A DNA stretch of 64,000 nt from Branchiostoma floridae (taxonomy: Eukaryota > Chordata > Leptocardii > Amphioxiformes > Branchiostomatidae): positions 4,626,959-4,690,958 of the forward strand of contig NC_049984.1 of the NCBI RefSeq assembly GCF_000003815.2, given 5' to 3'. Below, piece by piece: positions 1 to 12,018 of this stretch. The notes under the pieces are model-generated. The model ran no database searches, was not told where the DNA came from, and worked only from the letters and a program-made list of their open reading frames with translations. The number at the start of each line of letters is the position of its first letter. The first letter of the stretch is position 1. A program made the position numbers and the translations under genes.

Positions 1-119
1 TGAATATATTTTTTACCAGTTGTATGCCGATACTGAGGTATTGAAAGTCTTTCTGACCGGATATAAGTCCAAAAGCTATCGATATCAGATGTACATGCAT
101 TGAAAATAAAGATGAAAAA

Positions 120-350
120 GACTTTAATATATGGTCCGGCTCTGTCCCAGCCCTCCCGCGGGTTGGATCTCCCTCCAGCCTTCGGCTGTCGGGCGATCCT
201 TCCCGCTGTCGGGCTGGCACCTCGGGTGATACGGAATACACCGTGTTGTAATCTATATGTATTGTAGTCTGAGTCTCCATTGTCGTTCAGTTCCTTTGCC
301 TAGTGTCATAGTCTGCATAGACTGACAGAAGTAGTAGTAGTAGTAGTCTT
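120..350. repeat. Dispersed repeat fragment ending in (GTA)n
   Basis: Bases about 205-256 recur in reverse orientation near 13222-13275: both carry a 'cacctcgggtgatac' core next to 'ggaatacaccgtg'. A GTA microsatellite follows at 330-347, as often seen at the 3' end of retroposed elements. The family is not identified. The rest of 1-830 shows no coding pattern that I can support. Confidence 0.45.
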
Positions 351-849
351 ACCTAAGGAGGCTGTTGCTCCTATGTGCATAAATGTTTTTGAGAATTTAC
401 TATCAATGTTACACATTGTTGAAATTTTAAAACTCAGCGACAGTTAAGCCAACAGAAATATCGTTAGGTGTGCTAGTTGTAGACGACGTTCACAATAATG
501 CCAGATGCGAACATATGTAGACTGATATTTTCTTTGTGTAAAAGAGCCGAAGCTGTTACATGTATATGATACTATAACAATTGATAAAGTGGTGAAATGT
601 ATTAGGCACTGGTATTTTCAACAAGATATTGTAATTATACGGATATAACGTTATATTGTACAATTACAAGCGTATGTTAATGAATTGAACAAAGGCGTAC
701 AACGTCTACTGCACATATTCTTACTTCAACTGTTCAAAGAATTAAACTGTAAGCAGAATGTGAAGTACAGTATGTCTGGCGTGAATTTTATACCCTTTGC
801 TAGCGGTCAACCAAAAAACTTAGGTTTTTGTTAGGTCTAAACACGACTT

Positions 850-1690
850 TTTTTTTTTTCATTGACCATGACATTTTACATAGACCTTGTTTGTGGGTTA
901 TTTAGGTTTTTGGCCTTGAGCTTCTCTGGAAATATTTCCGTTCCAGCTAAATCCTTTATTATCTCCATGAATCTCCATGAAAAATGGAGATATAGTTTTG
1001 GGTGTGTCTGTCCGTCTGTGTGTCCAGATTTTTGTAGTGAGCATATCTCAAGAACCTCTGGATAGATTACGATGATATTTGGTTTGTGGGTAGATGTTGG
1101 GAAGACAAAGGTCAAGGTCAATTTTAGGCCACCTGGTATGTGACCTTGGTACTGCAGCAGAAATTCATTTTTTGGATCTTTTGAACTGGATGTCTTGACT
1201 TTTGGATGGCAGATAGCTTGTGACATAAGGGATATGTGGTGTATATTTGGTCCCCCTAGCAGGTTGCTCTGGAACTGCAGGGGCAGTTTTGTCAAAATCT
1301 TCTAAGGTGGATAACTGAAGAAGGGAACGACAAATTTACATATTTGGTATGTAGGCACCTTGGACAGAGGTGCATATCATGAAGTGCAAATTATGCAAAC
1401 TGACACCTAATTTGCATATTCAATGAGGAAAATCTGTATTTTCAGTATTTCCTTTATAGAACTCAAATACATGCAATATATGTAGTTTGTGGCAGGTGGA
1501 ACATAATCAGATACTAATTATGCAAATAAGTCCTTAATTTGCATAATTAATGCAAATGTGTCAATTCATCGATGTGGTAAATGATCAACAGGTTATTTAC
1601 AGGTGTAACGTTACATAACTAAGCATAGATTATGCAAATGTGGAAGTCATTAACATAATCAGACTATTTCATGGAGATATGAGGTCTCCG
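850..1690. repeat. Unclassified AT-rich repeat upstream of GCSH
   Basis: The stretch holds a short inverted motif near 970-990 (ctccatgaaaaatggag), a 'tgtctgtccgtctgtgtg' tract and repeated 'taatttgcat(a/t)' blocks near 1410-1560. A similar 'catggagatat' motif occurs at both ends (about 980 and 1672). Open frames across it have no recognisable domain, so I read it as transposon-derived non-coding sequence. Confidence 0.35.
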
Positions 1691-1868
1691 AACTCTTGTT
1701 CTCCCTGTTTTGCTCATTTTTGCTATCTTTTCAGCCCGCAGAAAAGCCAGATCGAGACTGGGGCCAAACTTGGCCGTCCCAACTTGAGTTGAAAGTTCAC
1801 CCAAAGTTATCAGCTGCGCACAGCTTGCTGGGAAAAAATTTCGAGTGCGCCATTTTCTCGTCCGAACC

Positions 1869-1879
1869 AAGATGGCGGC
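1869..1879 (+). promoter_or_regulatory. YY1-like motif over the GCSH start codon
   Basis: AAGATGGCGGC spans the predicted start codon. This is the classical YY1 core placed at start sites of many animal housekeeping genes. Seen in the sequence; binding is inferred. It also supports the ATG at 1872 over the in-frame ATG five codons later. Confidence 0.45.
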
Positions 1880-4800
1880 GGTCGCGATGAGGTGCGCAAG
1901 GGGTCTGGCCTTTGGAGCCACAAAACTTCTTACTTCGACACAAACACCCACCTACTATGGTGCCCAGACGTTCAGAAGGTTCAGCAGAACAGTCACGGCC
2001 TTCGATTCAGGTGAGACATAGCCCTGCGTGTTTGAAAAGGCGAGGAAAGTTGTCGCAGTTAATGGTTTTGTTTGTTAGCCTTGGAAGGGGGAGGTCACTT
2101 GAGCTAGGGCATCGGTCCTGAAGTCCGTAGTACACTCAGGTCACGTTTGCTATAATTCGTAGCAGCGCATGATTTGTGCTGAGCACGCTTCAAGTGTTGA
2201 CCTTACAATAACGATATTTACGTTAGGGATTGGGCACTGTTTCTCTAGCGTATGTACACGGCATTTATAAATGGAACCAGCCCCCTTAATTTGCGCGCTA
2301 TGGAAAATTCCCCATTGTTGTCTGCCACTAGTGTCTGTCAGTCAGTACCTTTTGTGTTTGTCTGCCCACATTGAATATTATCGTGACAAGCCTTGGGCAA
2401 TTTAAGGTGTTTACACAGCAACTACAGCCTGTAGTCTACAGCACTCAGTGGGCGTGGATATACCCAAGGCTAGCTTTTAACTCTACTCAAGGAGCTTTCA
2501 TCTTGCTGTATCATAATAGTATAGTCTATTCAACAACAACTACTGCTATAAAACTGCTAATTGTGAAATGGTATACTTGGGGTGAAAAAGCTAAAACCTG
2601 TTGGACCACCACACCAGGTAATTTTCCACATTGACTGTACACGGCACATGCCCGTAGGACAGTGCTGGAAGGATTTTGTGTTGGAACAAAAAGTATGAGC
2701 CTCATTATTCAACACATTGGGTACCTACTGCCTATGGCACTGACTGAAAATACACCCGTCAGGTTATATATGAGCTCTGTTTATAGCATGAACTAATTCT
2801 TGCAACATCTATAAGTTCAACTTCATAACTGACCTATGCCTTGGGGGTGTAAGAAAGCAGACCAAGGACAATCGTTGTGCAATAAAGTTGATTATGACTA
2901 TGTAACATCCTTGAGCAGACAACCTCACGCATCAGAAATGTAAAAGCCGCAGCTGTTTGGATAATTGTTAGCCACAACGTTAACCCCACCCATCTATCTA
3001 TAGAAGATTAGTTATAGGGCAATCTTTGATTGTGTTGTTGTCCTGGTAACCAGAGTCCAGACCATTGTTAGCTCACTGATAATGCTATAATCATATATTA
3101 CTCTGGGTGGTGCCCATGGCAGCCTGCCCAGTTCATTGCTGCACACCAGGGAACTTTTATAGGGTTCGTTCAATTCTATTCATTCAACGTGAACGCTCAA
3201 ACTTTATCCTCTAACGTAAATAACATGAACCATAACTACACATTCATAAGCTAAAATGGTCATTTGCTATATGTAGGCAAGGCATACTTTTTCCTACTCT
3301 CCAAGCAGAGGTTGTTGGAGAAAATCGTGACCCTTTTCTTCAAAGTTATATGCCCTCCTTTTCTGTCCGCTAACCCGCCTGCGGCCATTTTAATGGCATT
3401 ACTAGACAGAAAAAGGCATGATTTTCCCTATCAAACTCTTCCATGGTCCATGGTGAAATACCAGAATATACCACAAACATACATAGATTGAAAAAAACAA
3501 ATCACACTGAAAATGTAACCTTAGTGTCAAAGGTAATATACTATATACACATTATTTAGTACTGTGTGAAGGTACTATATTTTTCATACACCTTAATAAT
3601 TAATGTGACCCAAGGAGGTCGTAGAACACAATATTTAACCTCCTTATAACCCCCTTACAGTTTATTCAGAAAAATCAGCCTTGCAGTCTGTGAAACCAAA
3701 CTGAATATCACTGAATTGTACAAATTGTTGCATGGCGAATACAAAATATATCAATAAGAATCAATTAAACAATTACAAACAATATTTATTTCATTCATGA
3801 CCACCATTTCCAATTACTTATTAGGGCTGGGTACCGGTACAAAACCATTTTTTTTTCTTATTGGAGGTTCCATGTTTGAGGAGAGCCACACCACCTGCAC
3901 ATGTAACAAATCCACCACACTCATTAAAAAAAGCAGGGATCCTTCCACTAAGTGAGTGCTTGAAATATCTCTCCAGATATGTAGCCTACAGTACAAACCC
4001 GGTGTTTTATGCCAGAAATAATCTCCAAGCAGATCCTACGGTAGCATAAGATAGTATCAAAAGCTGGCAGAGGAGTGAAGCCGGCTTAGGGGTGTGTTTC
4101 GCTACTGGGGCATGGCAAATGTACACCTCTTGGCTGACTTCAATCCTTGGCCAGTTTAGTACTATCTTATTTATGCCATCGTAGGATCTGCTTGGAGAAT
4201 ATGCCAGAAAGGCATAAGGCCGTTTACCTGGTATGCAATACATACGTAAACTAATTAACTCATTCGCACTCTGCCCAAATATTCACTATGAAATTGCACC
4301 ATTGCTATTTGATTTAAGAATGTCCTATCTAATGCCAACACTCTCTGTTTTGCAGTGAAGAAGTTTACTAAAGACCACGAGTGGATAAGTATGGATGGAA
4401 CCACTGGTACTATTGGTATCACCAACCATGCACAGGTTAGTGCTCTTCTTATGTATAGAAAATGCCTTGTAATACTGGGTGCATGTGCACTCTTGTACTC
4501 TCAGAATTGGAGCTGCAGACCTGAGTTTTTACTCTGTACGCCAATGCACCCAGCTACAAATGTATTTGTGTTGGGTTATGTAAGTGAAGGTACAATAGTG
4601 CACACTACAATTATTATGTGTATGGGCTGTTCTTGAAATTAAAGTGTTGTAGAAATGATAAAACCTATATTTCTGGCATGCTTGCATACGCCTGTTGTGA
4701 AGTGAAGGAACTCACTAATACTCACTATCCATTGTTTGATAGTTATATAGTTAGGACATTTTGAAAATATTTGTTGTGTCACTCTTTAAAAATTTTAAAC

Positions 4801-7800
4801 AAGGTACTGAATTAGAGTATATCGCCATTTTTCAAAGCTTGAAGGTGGCACTGTGTTTGCACTGACATCAGGTGTGTGTTAGTTGATAAATGCTCTCAGT
4901 GGTGAACGTTGCATATCTTGAAAAGCACACACGGCCTTTAACATTTCTGCCCTTCATAGGAGAGCCTGGGTGAACTTGTGTATGTGGACCTCCCAGAAGT
5001 AGGAAAAGAAGTGAGCAAAGGAGGTGAGTATATATTGTCAACCAGACATTTTTTTGTGCCAGAACGTCAGCGCTAGCATAGATTCCCTTTCCTGGTATCC
5101 AAACCAACTCTATCTACCGAGTCTCTTTAGTCCTCTTTTATCCCATTTGCAAAAGAGAACAAAAGAGACTCGGTAGCCGTACTAGGACTGAATACCAGGC
5201 AGCAAATTTCCTTGTTTCTGTAAAAATTACCCTCTGGAAAAAAATCTGCAATGTATGATTGTACTGATTATTACCAAGACTGAATGTTAGACTGTTAATG
5301 ATAATTTTGTTCCCACTATAATATCAATTCGTTTCTGAGTTGCAACGGAAGCTGATAAGAAGATATAGACAAACTTTTGTGTATCCAACTCTTATACTGC
5401 TTTGACAGTGAAAACATCTTTGTGGTATAAAAGGAGAGGGTGATACAACGCAGACGTGTCAGAAAACCTCCGCTAGTTGCCATCGCTATGGGGCATACCG
5501 GCGCTCACGGCAGGATGTCTCGTATCGTTTCAGGCCAGTGGATATTGATACGCAGCGTTACCACATTCCCAAAGTGCCGCTTGTTACCGACCCTGCGGGG
5601 CGGTGTGACCCTCGAAGTCTTCTGTCCCATTCAGGACGCCAGTTTTGCATTCCGCCCCGAACTGGGACCTTCCCAGGGATGCTCCTTTTGGCCGTTATGT
5701 GGTAAACACACGACACTTCTCTTCTCCACTCCCTCTTTCCGTCTCATGCGTGACGTGATTATTGTGCGTTCAGAAGAGGGCAACCCATACCGTCTTGTGT
5801 CTCAGCCACACTTCCAAGGGCTAGGCCGCAAAATTAGCTTTTTCCTCTGCAGTCCCTAAAAGTGTCGCTAAAAGAAATTCTAACTGTCCAGAAGTGAGAC
5901 TCAATTGTCCCGGGCTAGTACTAGTGAGTAGTACTACAAAGGGTATGACAGTAATGATGAAAAATGCTATTATCTCTACCACAATGTACAAAGTACAATC
6001 TACACAAGTAAATGATGCTAAAAAGTGTATCTATTAGATTCAGAATATGAGAAAATAAAACATGAGTAAATAAACAATATAACAACACAAAATCAGAGAA
6101 TGTTGAGCATCTCTCCCTTGTGGCCAAACAAGTAGCACGACTACAGAAAGATATCCAAGTACATAAGAGTCATAAAACACTCTTAACCTGTTATATATGT
6201 GTTATTTAAGTTCCATCGACATTTGAAATATGCCTGTGTTCTGGCAGTGGCCCTGCTGATATTTTCATAGTTGTTTATGGCTTGTTTTTGAGTACGAGCT
6301 GATTTTAAGTCAATTTCATGCTGCAAATGAGCCAGGCAGCTGCCAGGAGTCCCATGCGGCCCTGTCAGCATGTGGAAAACACAGCTTGTAAACTACCTGT
6401 TAGGGTACTGGTTTGGAAATCTGACTAATGGGACACAATGAGACTTAAACTAAGTCATCAGCGAAAGGCCAACATCAGGGTACATTGTCTTTGCAAAATC
6501 AAGCTATTTTAAAACAGCTAGTTAAATATGCATAACAGTTTTTGAGAGAGAAAAAGCATAGTTCTACAGCTACAAGTCTGGATTATGTAGCTATCCTCTT
6601 CTTAGCTTGTATCTAAATCTGGAATGGGATATTCCAAAGTGTTGGAATATCCATTGTCAAACAGTTTTGTCTCTGTAAGGTTCAGTACGGACAAATAGAA
6701 TTACATTGGCATATTGTCTTTGGGACAAACTGACGAATTAACTTAAAACCTATTAAAAGAAATGCGCCTTAGATCGACTGGCATTGAGAGCACTCTTGTT
6801 TCCTGCTAAATATTCAATGTCTATTAATGCATGCATCAGTTTTGATTCTTTTTAATTCTATGGCACAACTTTTTGTACAGCGTGGTTCACATCATGAGTA
6901 GGGGCCGTAGTTTTGGTGAAGGTGATAAACAACTGTACATTGAATGACACATCATGGAGATAGCAGTCCCAATATTGCCCAGCGCTTGCAATCAAAGGCA
7001 AATAAAAGCTGGCCACAATCAACGTTACAAGTCAACTGTGTTTCATAATTCATGCTTTTATTTCTTTGCGACGCATTCTTCACAATTCCTTACTTTCTCA
7101 AGCAACCTTCGGTGGTGGATAGATGGTGGATAAGGCCCAGGAAAAAAATGTTGTGTTTCCAGTTAACCAAGTTCCAGCCAACCTTAGTAAAAACCTGCCA
7201 ACCCTGGATTTTTTTGGTTGAACGCTGTGTTCTATCCAGCCTGAAATTTTTTTCCGTCCCCTGAATTTTTAATGGCAATCCTGACGAAGGCACAACGAAC
7301 CTAGGGGTTGATATGATATCCAGGAAAATCGTGAGATCTAGAGACTAGACCCTCTGAAATGACATTTCCTTCATTTTGAGGTGCAAATAAAGGTGGTAGA
7401 CTCAGCTTGGTTCAATTATAATCTTTTAATGCCGATTTTTGTCCATCACGGAACAGAATGGGCAAGATTTTTTTTCGTTCTCCAACAGCAAAAATGGAAG
7501 GACAGATACTGGGTAGAACCCTGGGACTCGAACACTGGCAAGGGACATAGAGTTTTTTATCTGACATCTGAGGAATAAAAATAAAAACACCTCTTTCAAC
7601 ATGTTTGCCTCATTTCTGTTGCAATAGAAGATTTGGCTTGCATACTGTACATCTGTAGCATTAGCTATATAACAAATCAATGAATTAATTAATTAATTGA
7701 AAGTACTAGTGTCCTGATGCACTTAAGTGCAGCATATGTCAAACAGTATGTGTTGGATCACCTAAGCCTAAATCTGAACAAGAAGAAGAATGTCCTAACT

Positions 7801-9299
7801 TGATGGGATAATATTACAACTTGGTATTTCCAAAAAACAGGTCAAAGTATTCATTTAAATGGATCTATTTTCATTTTTGGAATACTTCTCCCTGGTACCC
7901 CTGTGAAAAAGAACCCCCTACCTGCTTACTCCAACTTTGATTGGAAGCACAACATTTTTTTCCCTAGGCCTGGGTTTGTTCAAAGTCCTCCTTTTGTGTT
8001 CCTCTTGCCTTCCAGAGGAGTGTGGCACTGTGGAGAGTGTAAAAGCAGCTAGCGACCTGTTAGCCCCTGTTAGCGGAGTGTGCATAGAAGTCAACAGCGC
8101 CTTGGAGGGAGCTCCTGAACTCATCAATAAGTCCCCCCACGAAGAAGGTAAGGAATGAAATTTAAACTTTGATTTGAAGCAAAGCTCATCGGTAATTTCT
8201 AACACAAAAGAGTGGGCTTAGTGCAATGCTAAGCTTTCTAACAACACAAGGTATACACAGATACAGATGCAGGGAAGCAGTGTTAACCGCTGAGTTGGAT
8301 TGTAGGCATCCTTCCATCTTTGCAGATGATGGTAGCGCTCTGTATCAGGTCACGGTGGTTGACAGCGTCTACTGTGGCTCTGTAGGCCGACCCTGGGTGA
8401 ATATGACATAAATAAGTAAATAAATAAAGATCAAATTGTCAACGACCACTGTTGCCTTTTTCAGGATGAAATAGAAAAGAGATACAGTTTACTTAGGAGT
8501 GCTAAAAAATTTATCAACATATAGTATTACATACACATGGTACAAAAAAGAGTAGAGTAAAAGGCTTAGGGTTTTGGTCACTTTAACTTTAACTTAAACA
8601 TGATATGACATTATTGGACTAGTTAAAGTGTAATATCCAACACAAAAATTGGACTCTTTTGATTGAACAGTACCAGTCCTTGAATGTCAAGGAATGAACA
8701 ATCCACAATTTTTGTGTAGGATATTGTTGTGTGTTGAGTGGAAACCCCCTACAAGTATGTGGAGTGGTAGGACCGAGAGGGGTCAGAGAGGAGGAAATTA
8801 GGTCTGACAGGAGTCTGGAAGGGAGAGCCAGAGGTGAGGGGCACTCCTGGAGGGAGTCCAGGGGTTGTGTGCCATGTGCGAGGAGAGATGAAGAATAAAA
8901 TAGACTATGTCTAGATCGTGTGTCTGAGAACCGAATAATGGCATTGTCGGCAGTTACAGTTTAACTAGTCCAATAATGACTTCTACCAACACAGATGAAC
9001 TTTCAAGTTATGATATGACATTGATGTTTTCCTTCTCCAGGCAGTTCTGCTAGAAGTGCTAGAAAATTTATCAACATATATCATTACATACACATGGTAC
9101 AAAAAAGAGTAGAGTGAAAGCTCAGGGTTTGGGTCACTTGTTTTACATAGACTTGAACTTAAACATGATGTGACATTGATGTTTTCCTTCTCCAGGCTGG
9201 ATACTAAAGATGAAGCTGAGCAAGCCAGAAGAGTTGGAGGAGTTGATGGATGAGGAGGCGTACCAGGCGTTTGTGAAGTCCGAGGAGCAGGAGTCTTAA
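1872..9299 (+). CDS. GCSH: Glycine cleavage system H protein, mitochondrial
   Basis: Five exons: 1872-2010, 4356-4435, 4960-5023, 8016-8147 and 9196-9299 (519 nt, 172 aa; human is 173 aa as I recall). All introns are GT-AG and the phases fit. The H protein carries a lipoyl arm that shuttles the aminomethyl group of glycine among the P, T and L proteins in the mitochondrial matrix. Residues 1-46 are rich in Arg, Ala and Thr without acidic residues until the end, like a mitochondrial presequence. The mature part starts with KKFTKDHEW, followed by GITNHAQ. The lipoylation motif TVESVKAAS places the modified Lys at about residue 104. The end [23 protein letters not shown] is typical of the family. 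The reading frame is complete with no frameshift. Intron 3 holds a GC-rich island and intron 4 a tandem duplication that copies the last acceptor. Confidence 0.95.
4019..4199. mobile_element. Foldback MITE in GCSH intron 1
   Basis: A 181-bp near-palindrome whose arms share ctccaagcagatcctacg in opposite orientation (about 4022-4050 and 4170-4197). It is flanked by identical 11-bp direct repeats TATGCCAGAAA at 4008-4018 and 4200-4210. A target duplication of 9-11 bp fits Mutator-like insertion; the superfamily is an inference. Confidence 0.7.
5113..5176. repeat. Short inverted repeat in GCSH intron 3
   Basis: Arms ctaccgagtctctttt and aaaagagactcggtag flank about 30 bases. It could be a solo hairpin or a tiny MITE. 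Confidence 0.55.
5400..5860 (+). other. GC-rich coding-like island in GCSH intron 3
   Basis: This segment is visibly richer in G+C than the intron around it. A TATAAAAG box lies at 5426-5433. One plus-strand frame stays open from before 5400 to TAA at 5705 (about 100 codons) and includes the stretch [19 protein letters not shown]; a second frame is open from 5440 to 5859. There is no ATG-initiated recognisable protein and no match to a family I know. It may be a captured exon, a retroposed fragment or the coding remnant of a transposon. Confidence 0.35.
7133..7971. mobile_element. TIR element in GCSH intron 3
   Basis: The left end aggcccaggaaaaaaatgtt and the right end, inverted, aggcctagggaaaaaaatgt pair as terminal inverted repeats about 28 bp long. 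The same end sequence bounds the nested complex at 34492-37345. No clear target duplication was seen and the interior has no transposase. The right end stops 45 bp before exon 4, so it supplies much of the sequence just upstream of that exon's acceptor. Confidence 0.5.
8428..8480 (-). mobile_element. Penelope-like 3' end fragment
   Basis: On the minus strand this reads as a diverged copy of the 'tgaagaaggtgacagtggtc' tail that also occurs near 15470 and 57900. It is a short remnant in GCSH intron 4, recognised only by similarity to those two longer copies. Confidence 0.35.
8496..9190. repeat. Tandem duplication in GCSH intron 4, split by an insertion
   Basis: About 110 bp at 8496-8610 (aaaatttatcaacatata... 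to taaacatgatatgacatt) recurs at 9046-9180. The two copies are separated by the inverted-repeat element at 8609-8978. In addition the acceptor tract tgatgttttccttctccag occurs twice, at about 9022-9040 and at the real exon 5 border 9177-9195. Confidence 0.7.
8609..8978. mobile_element. Inverted-repeat element in GCSH intron 4
   Basis: Both ends carry CATTATTGGACTAGTTAAA in inverted orientation (19 bp). The length is 370 bp. The interior is non-coding and no clean target duplication is visible. It sits inside one copy of a local tandem duplication. Confidence 0.6.
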
Positions 9300-9361
9300 G
9301 AGTCCTTCCTCCAGCAGTCATCACGGTCTTCTGCTGTAAAGCCTGTCTATCTAGGGGAGGG

Positions 9362-9695
9362 CAGGGTTGGACAAGTTTTCTAAAGTTCACTTGTCCTATC
9401 GGGCAAGCACATAAGAAATTTACTTGCCCGAACAAATGTTTCACTTGCCCAAAATTCAAATGTCACTGTTACTACTAATACTGTATGCATTTTCACTTCC
9501 AGCAATGGAATTCTCTGTTGACCATTGCTTGATGTCATGACAGTAAAAAGTAACAAGTATATCAAAATTGTACTCTGACTCTGAGTCAATAGAAAAATCT
9601 TACTTGCCCGATCGGGCAAGTAGGGTAGGCCCGAACAGCACTTTCACTTTGCACTTTCACTTGGACAATAGGGCTAGTGGACTTGTCCAACCCTG
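9362..9695. mobile_element. hAT-like MITE in the GCSH 3' UTR
   Basis: It begins CAGGGTTGGACAAG and ends with the exact inverse CTTGTCCAACCCTG. CAGGG ends are typical of hAT elements. The interior has short palindromes such as ttgcccgatcgggcaag. The flanks are G-rich and show no exact 8-bp duplication. It lies between the GCSH stop and the likely poly(A) signal, so it should be transcribed in the 3' UTR. Confidence 0.6.
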
Positions 9696-9708
9696 GAGGG
9701 GGTGAAGG

Positions 9709-9714
9709 AATAAA
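9709..9714 (+). terminator. Candidate GCSH poly(A) signal
   Basis: AATAAA about 410 bp after the stop codon. It is the first canonical signal downstream. Confidence 0.5.
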
Positions 9715-11769
9715 TGGTTAGGCTGCTACAGGGTATCGCAGAAAAAAGGATTTGTTGCCCGCATATTAGTCTCCTTATAACAGGCTCTCTGGGCCTTTCT
9801 TTCTTATTATACACTTACATATCTGCCAGCCCGGCAGCACAAGCAACCTAGTACAAAAAGAAATGACCAGCAAAAGCGTTTTATGCCACAAACACACAAA
9901 AAGCCAAGAGAGCCTGCTATGGAGGCTACCCATTTATAAAGTGTATCATTATGATAGCAAGTTTTTCATAATATGCTTTCAATTAATCCTAGATGACATC
10001 AATGTCTGTTAACATTACCCCAAGACTATTCCCCAGAAGAGACAGTTGCTAGAGTTGAGAGTTGAGTGCAGCCTTGATTTGAAACCCAAAACAAACTGGG
10101 GCGCGCCCTTTAAACCGATGATTTTCTGTTGTGAATGATTGGAGAAATGTGTTGGCATTATCAATTGAAAGAATATTATGTCTACTTGCTGAAAAACTTA
10201 CTGTTATAGTAATGATATCTCTATAAAGTCGGGCATCCTTATTTCTGTTATACCCTGAGTAGTCGCGTATTTTGGCTTCTTCCAAAGCTTGTCCCTCTAC
10301 ACAAACAAAGATACCACAAGAACATATTAACAGGCCAATGCTTTTTCGAAAATATTGAAATGTATCGCAGGCTAGATTTGTATCGTCCTGAATATATTTA
10401 CTGTCCAATGGAATGTTGAAGATTCATGCGTCAATTTAGTCTGTCATAAAAAGGTTCAAACTGTTTCTACTCCCTTACCCGATCCTTTTGAAGGAAAGTC
10501 TTTGTTCAGCCCTCAAAGACCACATTTTATTTGTTTGGATTTTGAATAAAAAAGAACTGATGGTCAAGAACAACACTCACGCTCTAAGTGGAGAGAGAGC
10601 ATTTGCCCCAGTACTTTGTTGGTCTTGTTAGAATGCCTTTTCTGTATTCCCCACCGACACACTTGCACTTGAAGGGGTAGAAAGCATAATAGGCCACCAA
10701 CGAATGGTACTTTTGGGAGCCTGTTGGGAGAAGTAATGTGTTATTAGGCATTACTTCTAGTGTGCTACAGATTGCTGAACACAAAGATCGTTTTGTCGCT
10801 TTTGTCTGAATGGCTACATGTTTGAGTAGTAGCTAACAGCAATAACCTCATGCAAAATGTAACCCAAGATCAAGTTGGTGATGGAAATTTCAGCTTGTTT
10901 CGCTGGCATTTGTTTGGCCGTAGTCTTCAGGCAGACCTTCCAGTGTCCTGTGTCTTGGCGGCAGTTAGATTTTGCACTCAGAAGGTCTGCTTTGAGAGCA
11001 TCGGTCCATACCAATATCTTTGCACACTGATCAGTACGTAATGGTACTACGGGAACTATCAGAAAGTTGTGTTTGGGGCATTATGGTTAATATTGAAAAT
11101 CTTGAGGTTGAGGGAGTTATTAAGTGTTTCATTATCGATTTGATATTTGCACGCTCTATCTTGTCTTACCCGAAAGAATGGATTAATTAAGAATTTATTC
11201 CCTCCCCCTAATCGAGGTCAAGAAATACAATAAAACACAGCATCTGATGTGTTGTATCATTGTAGCTTTGCATAAGGACACTTGGATATGACTGTTTGTA
11301 GATTATACCCAGTGGAGGACTTTGTTAGCATTAGTACTGTGATAAATGTAATGATGGGAATAAGGGAATGTGAGTCAATGATGAAATGACATTTCCTTTG
11401 AACAAACATGGTCAGAATACAAACTAATTGGTGCTTGCGTCACGATGTTCCTGTTGCCATGGGAACACATTAGTCCACTTGAAGTGTTACAATGACTTGT
11501 AATATGTAGCAAAACAAATACCATGTCTTTGCTGTTATACACCACACAGTCAATGTGTTATTTGTCCTGAAGTCATTTTCTGAGGCGCCATCTGGTGTAC
11601 ATGTTGTGAACTGCAGGTAGAGAAAGCTACATTTTCCAAGGCTCAAGATCTTCCAGGAAAAAAAGTCATTCAGTCTCGAAATAGTGGCACGGTTGCGCAA
11701 CATTGCTGGAGAAATTGTGACACAAAAGTCTGAATTGATGCCGATATTGCATGTCAGTAGTGTGTACTG
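9715..11769. other. Gene-free interval between GCSH and HERPUD
   Basis: I see only short, unrelated open frames here and no splice-compatible coding series. No clear inverted-repeat element or microsatellite stands out. Confidence 0.5.
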
Positions 11770-11779
11770 AGTGCAAGAC

Positions 11780-12018
11780 TACCCTGGGAGCCAGCCAGGA
11801 CCGGGTAGCTAGCGAGTTTTGTTCGGGGAGCCAAGGCAGTCAGCCCGCCTATTTCACATAAGCACTCCGGGGAGTTTAAGCCTGAATGAGTTATCGCAAG
11901 GTGGACCTCATCGGGCTTAAACTCCCCGGGGCGCTAATAGGAGATTGGGCGGGCCTGACTGTCTTGGGCCACTGAATAAACTGTCCTAGCTGCCCGATCC
12001 TGGCTGGCTCCCAGGGTA
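11780..12018. mobile_element. 239-bp palindromic foldback element
   Basis: Ends TACCCTGGGAGCCAGCCAGGA-type and the inverse TCCTGGCTGGCTCCCAGGGTA-type, with further arm pairing inward (gggcttaaactccccgg opposite ccggggagtttaagcc). Exact 10-bp direct repeats AGTGCAAGAC flank it at 11770-11779 and 12019-12028. The 10-bp duplication suggests a Mutator-like insertion mechanism (inference). Confidence 0.75.

Noticed and set aside
876-1295. 139-codon minus-strand frame
   Set aside because: No recognisable domain, no splice partners, and it overlaps a repeat-like stretch.
8983-9619. Minus-strand frames of 158 and 79 codons
   Set aside because: They are antisense to GCSH exon 5 and run through the hAT-like MITE in the 3' UTR.
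10049-10408. 119-codon minus-strand frame
   Set aside because: No family resemblance, no splice context and AT-rich codon pattern typical of chance frames.
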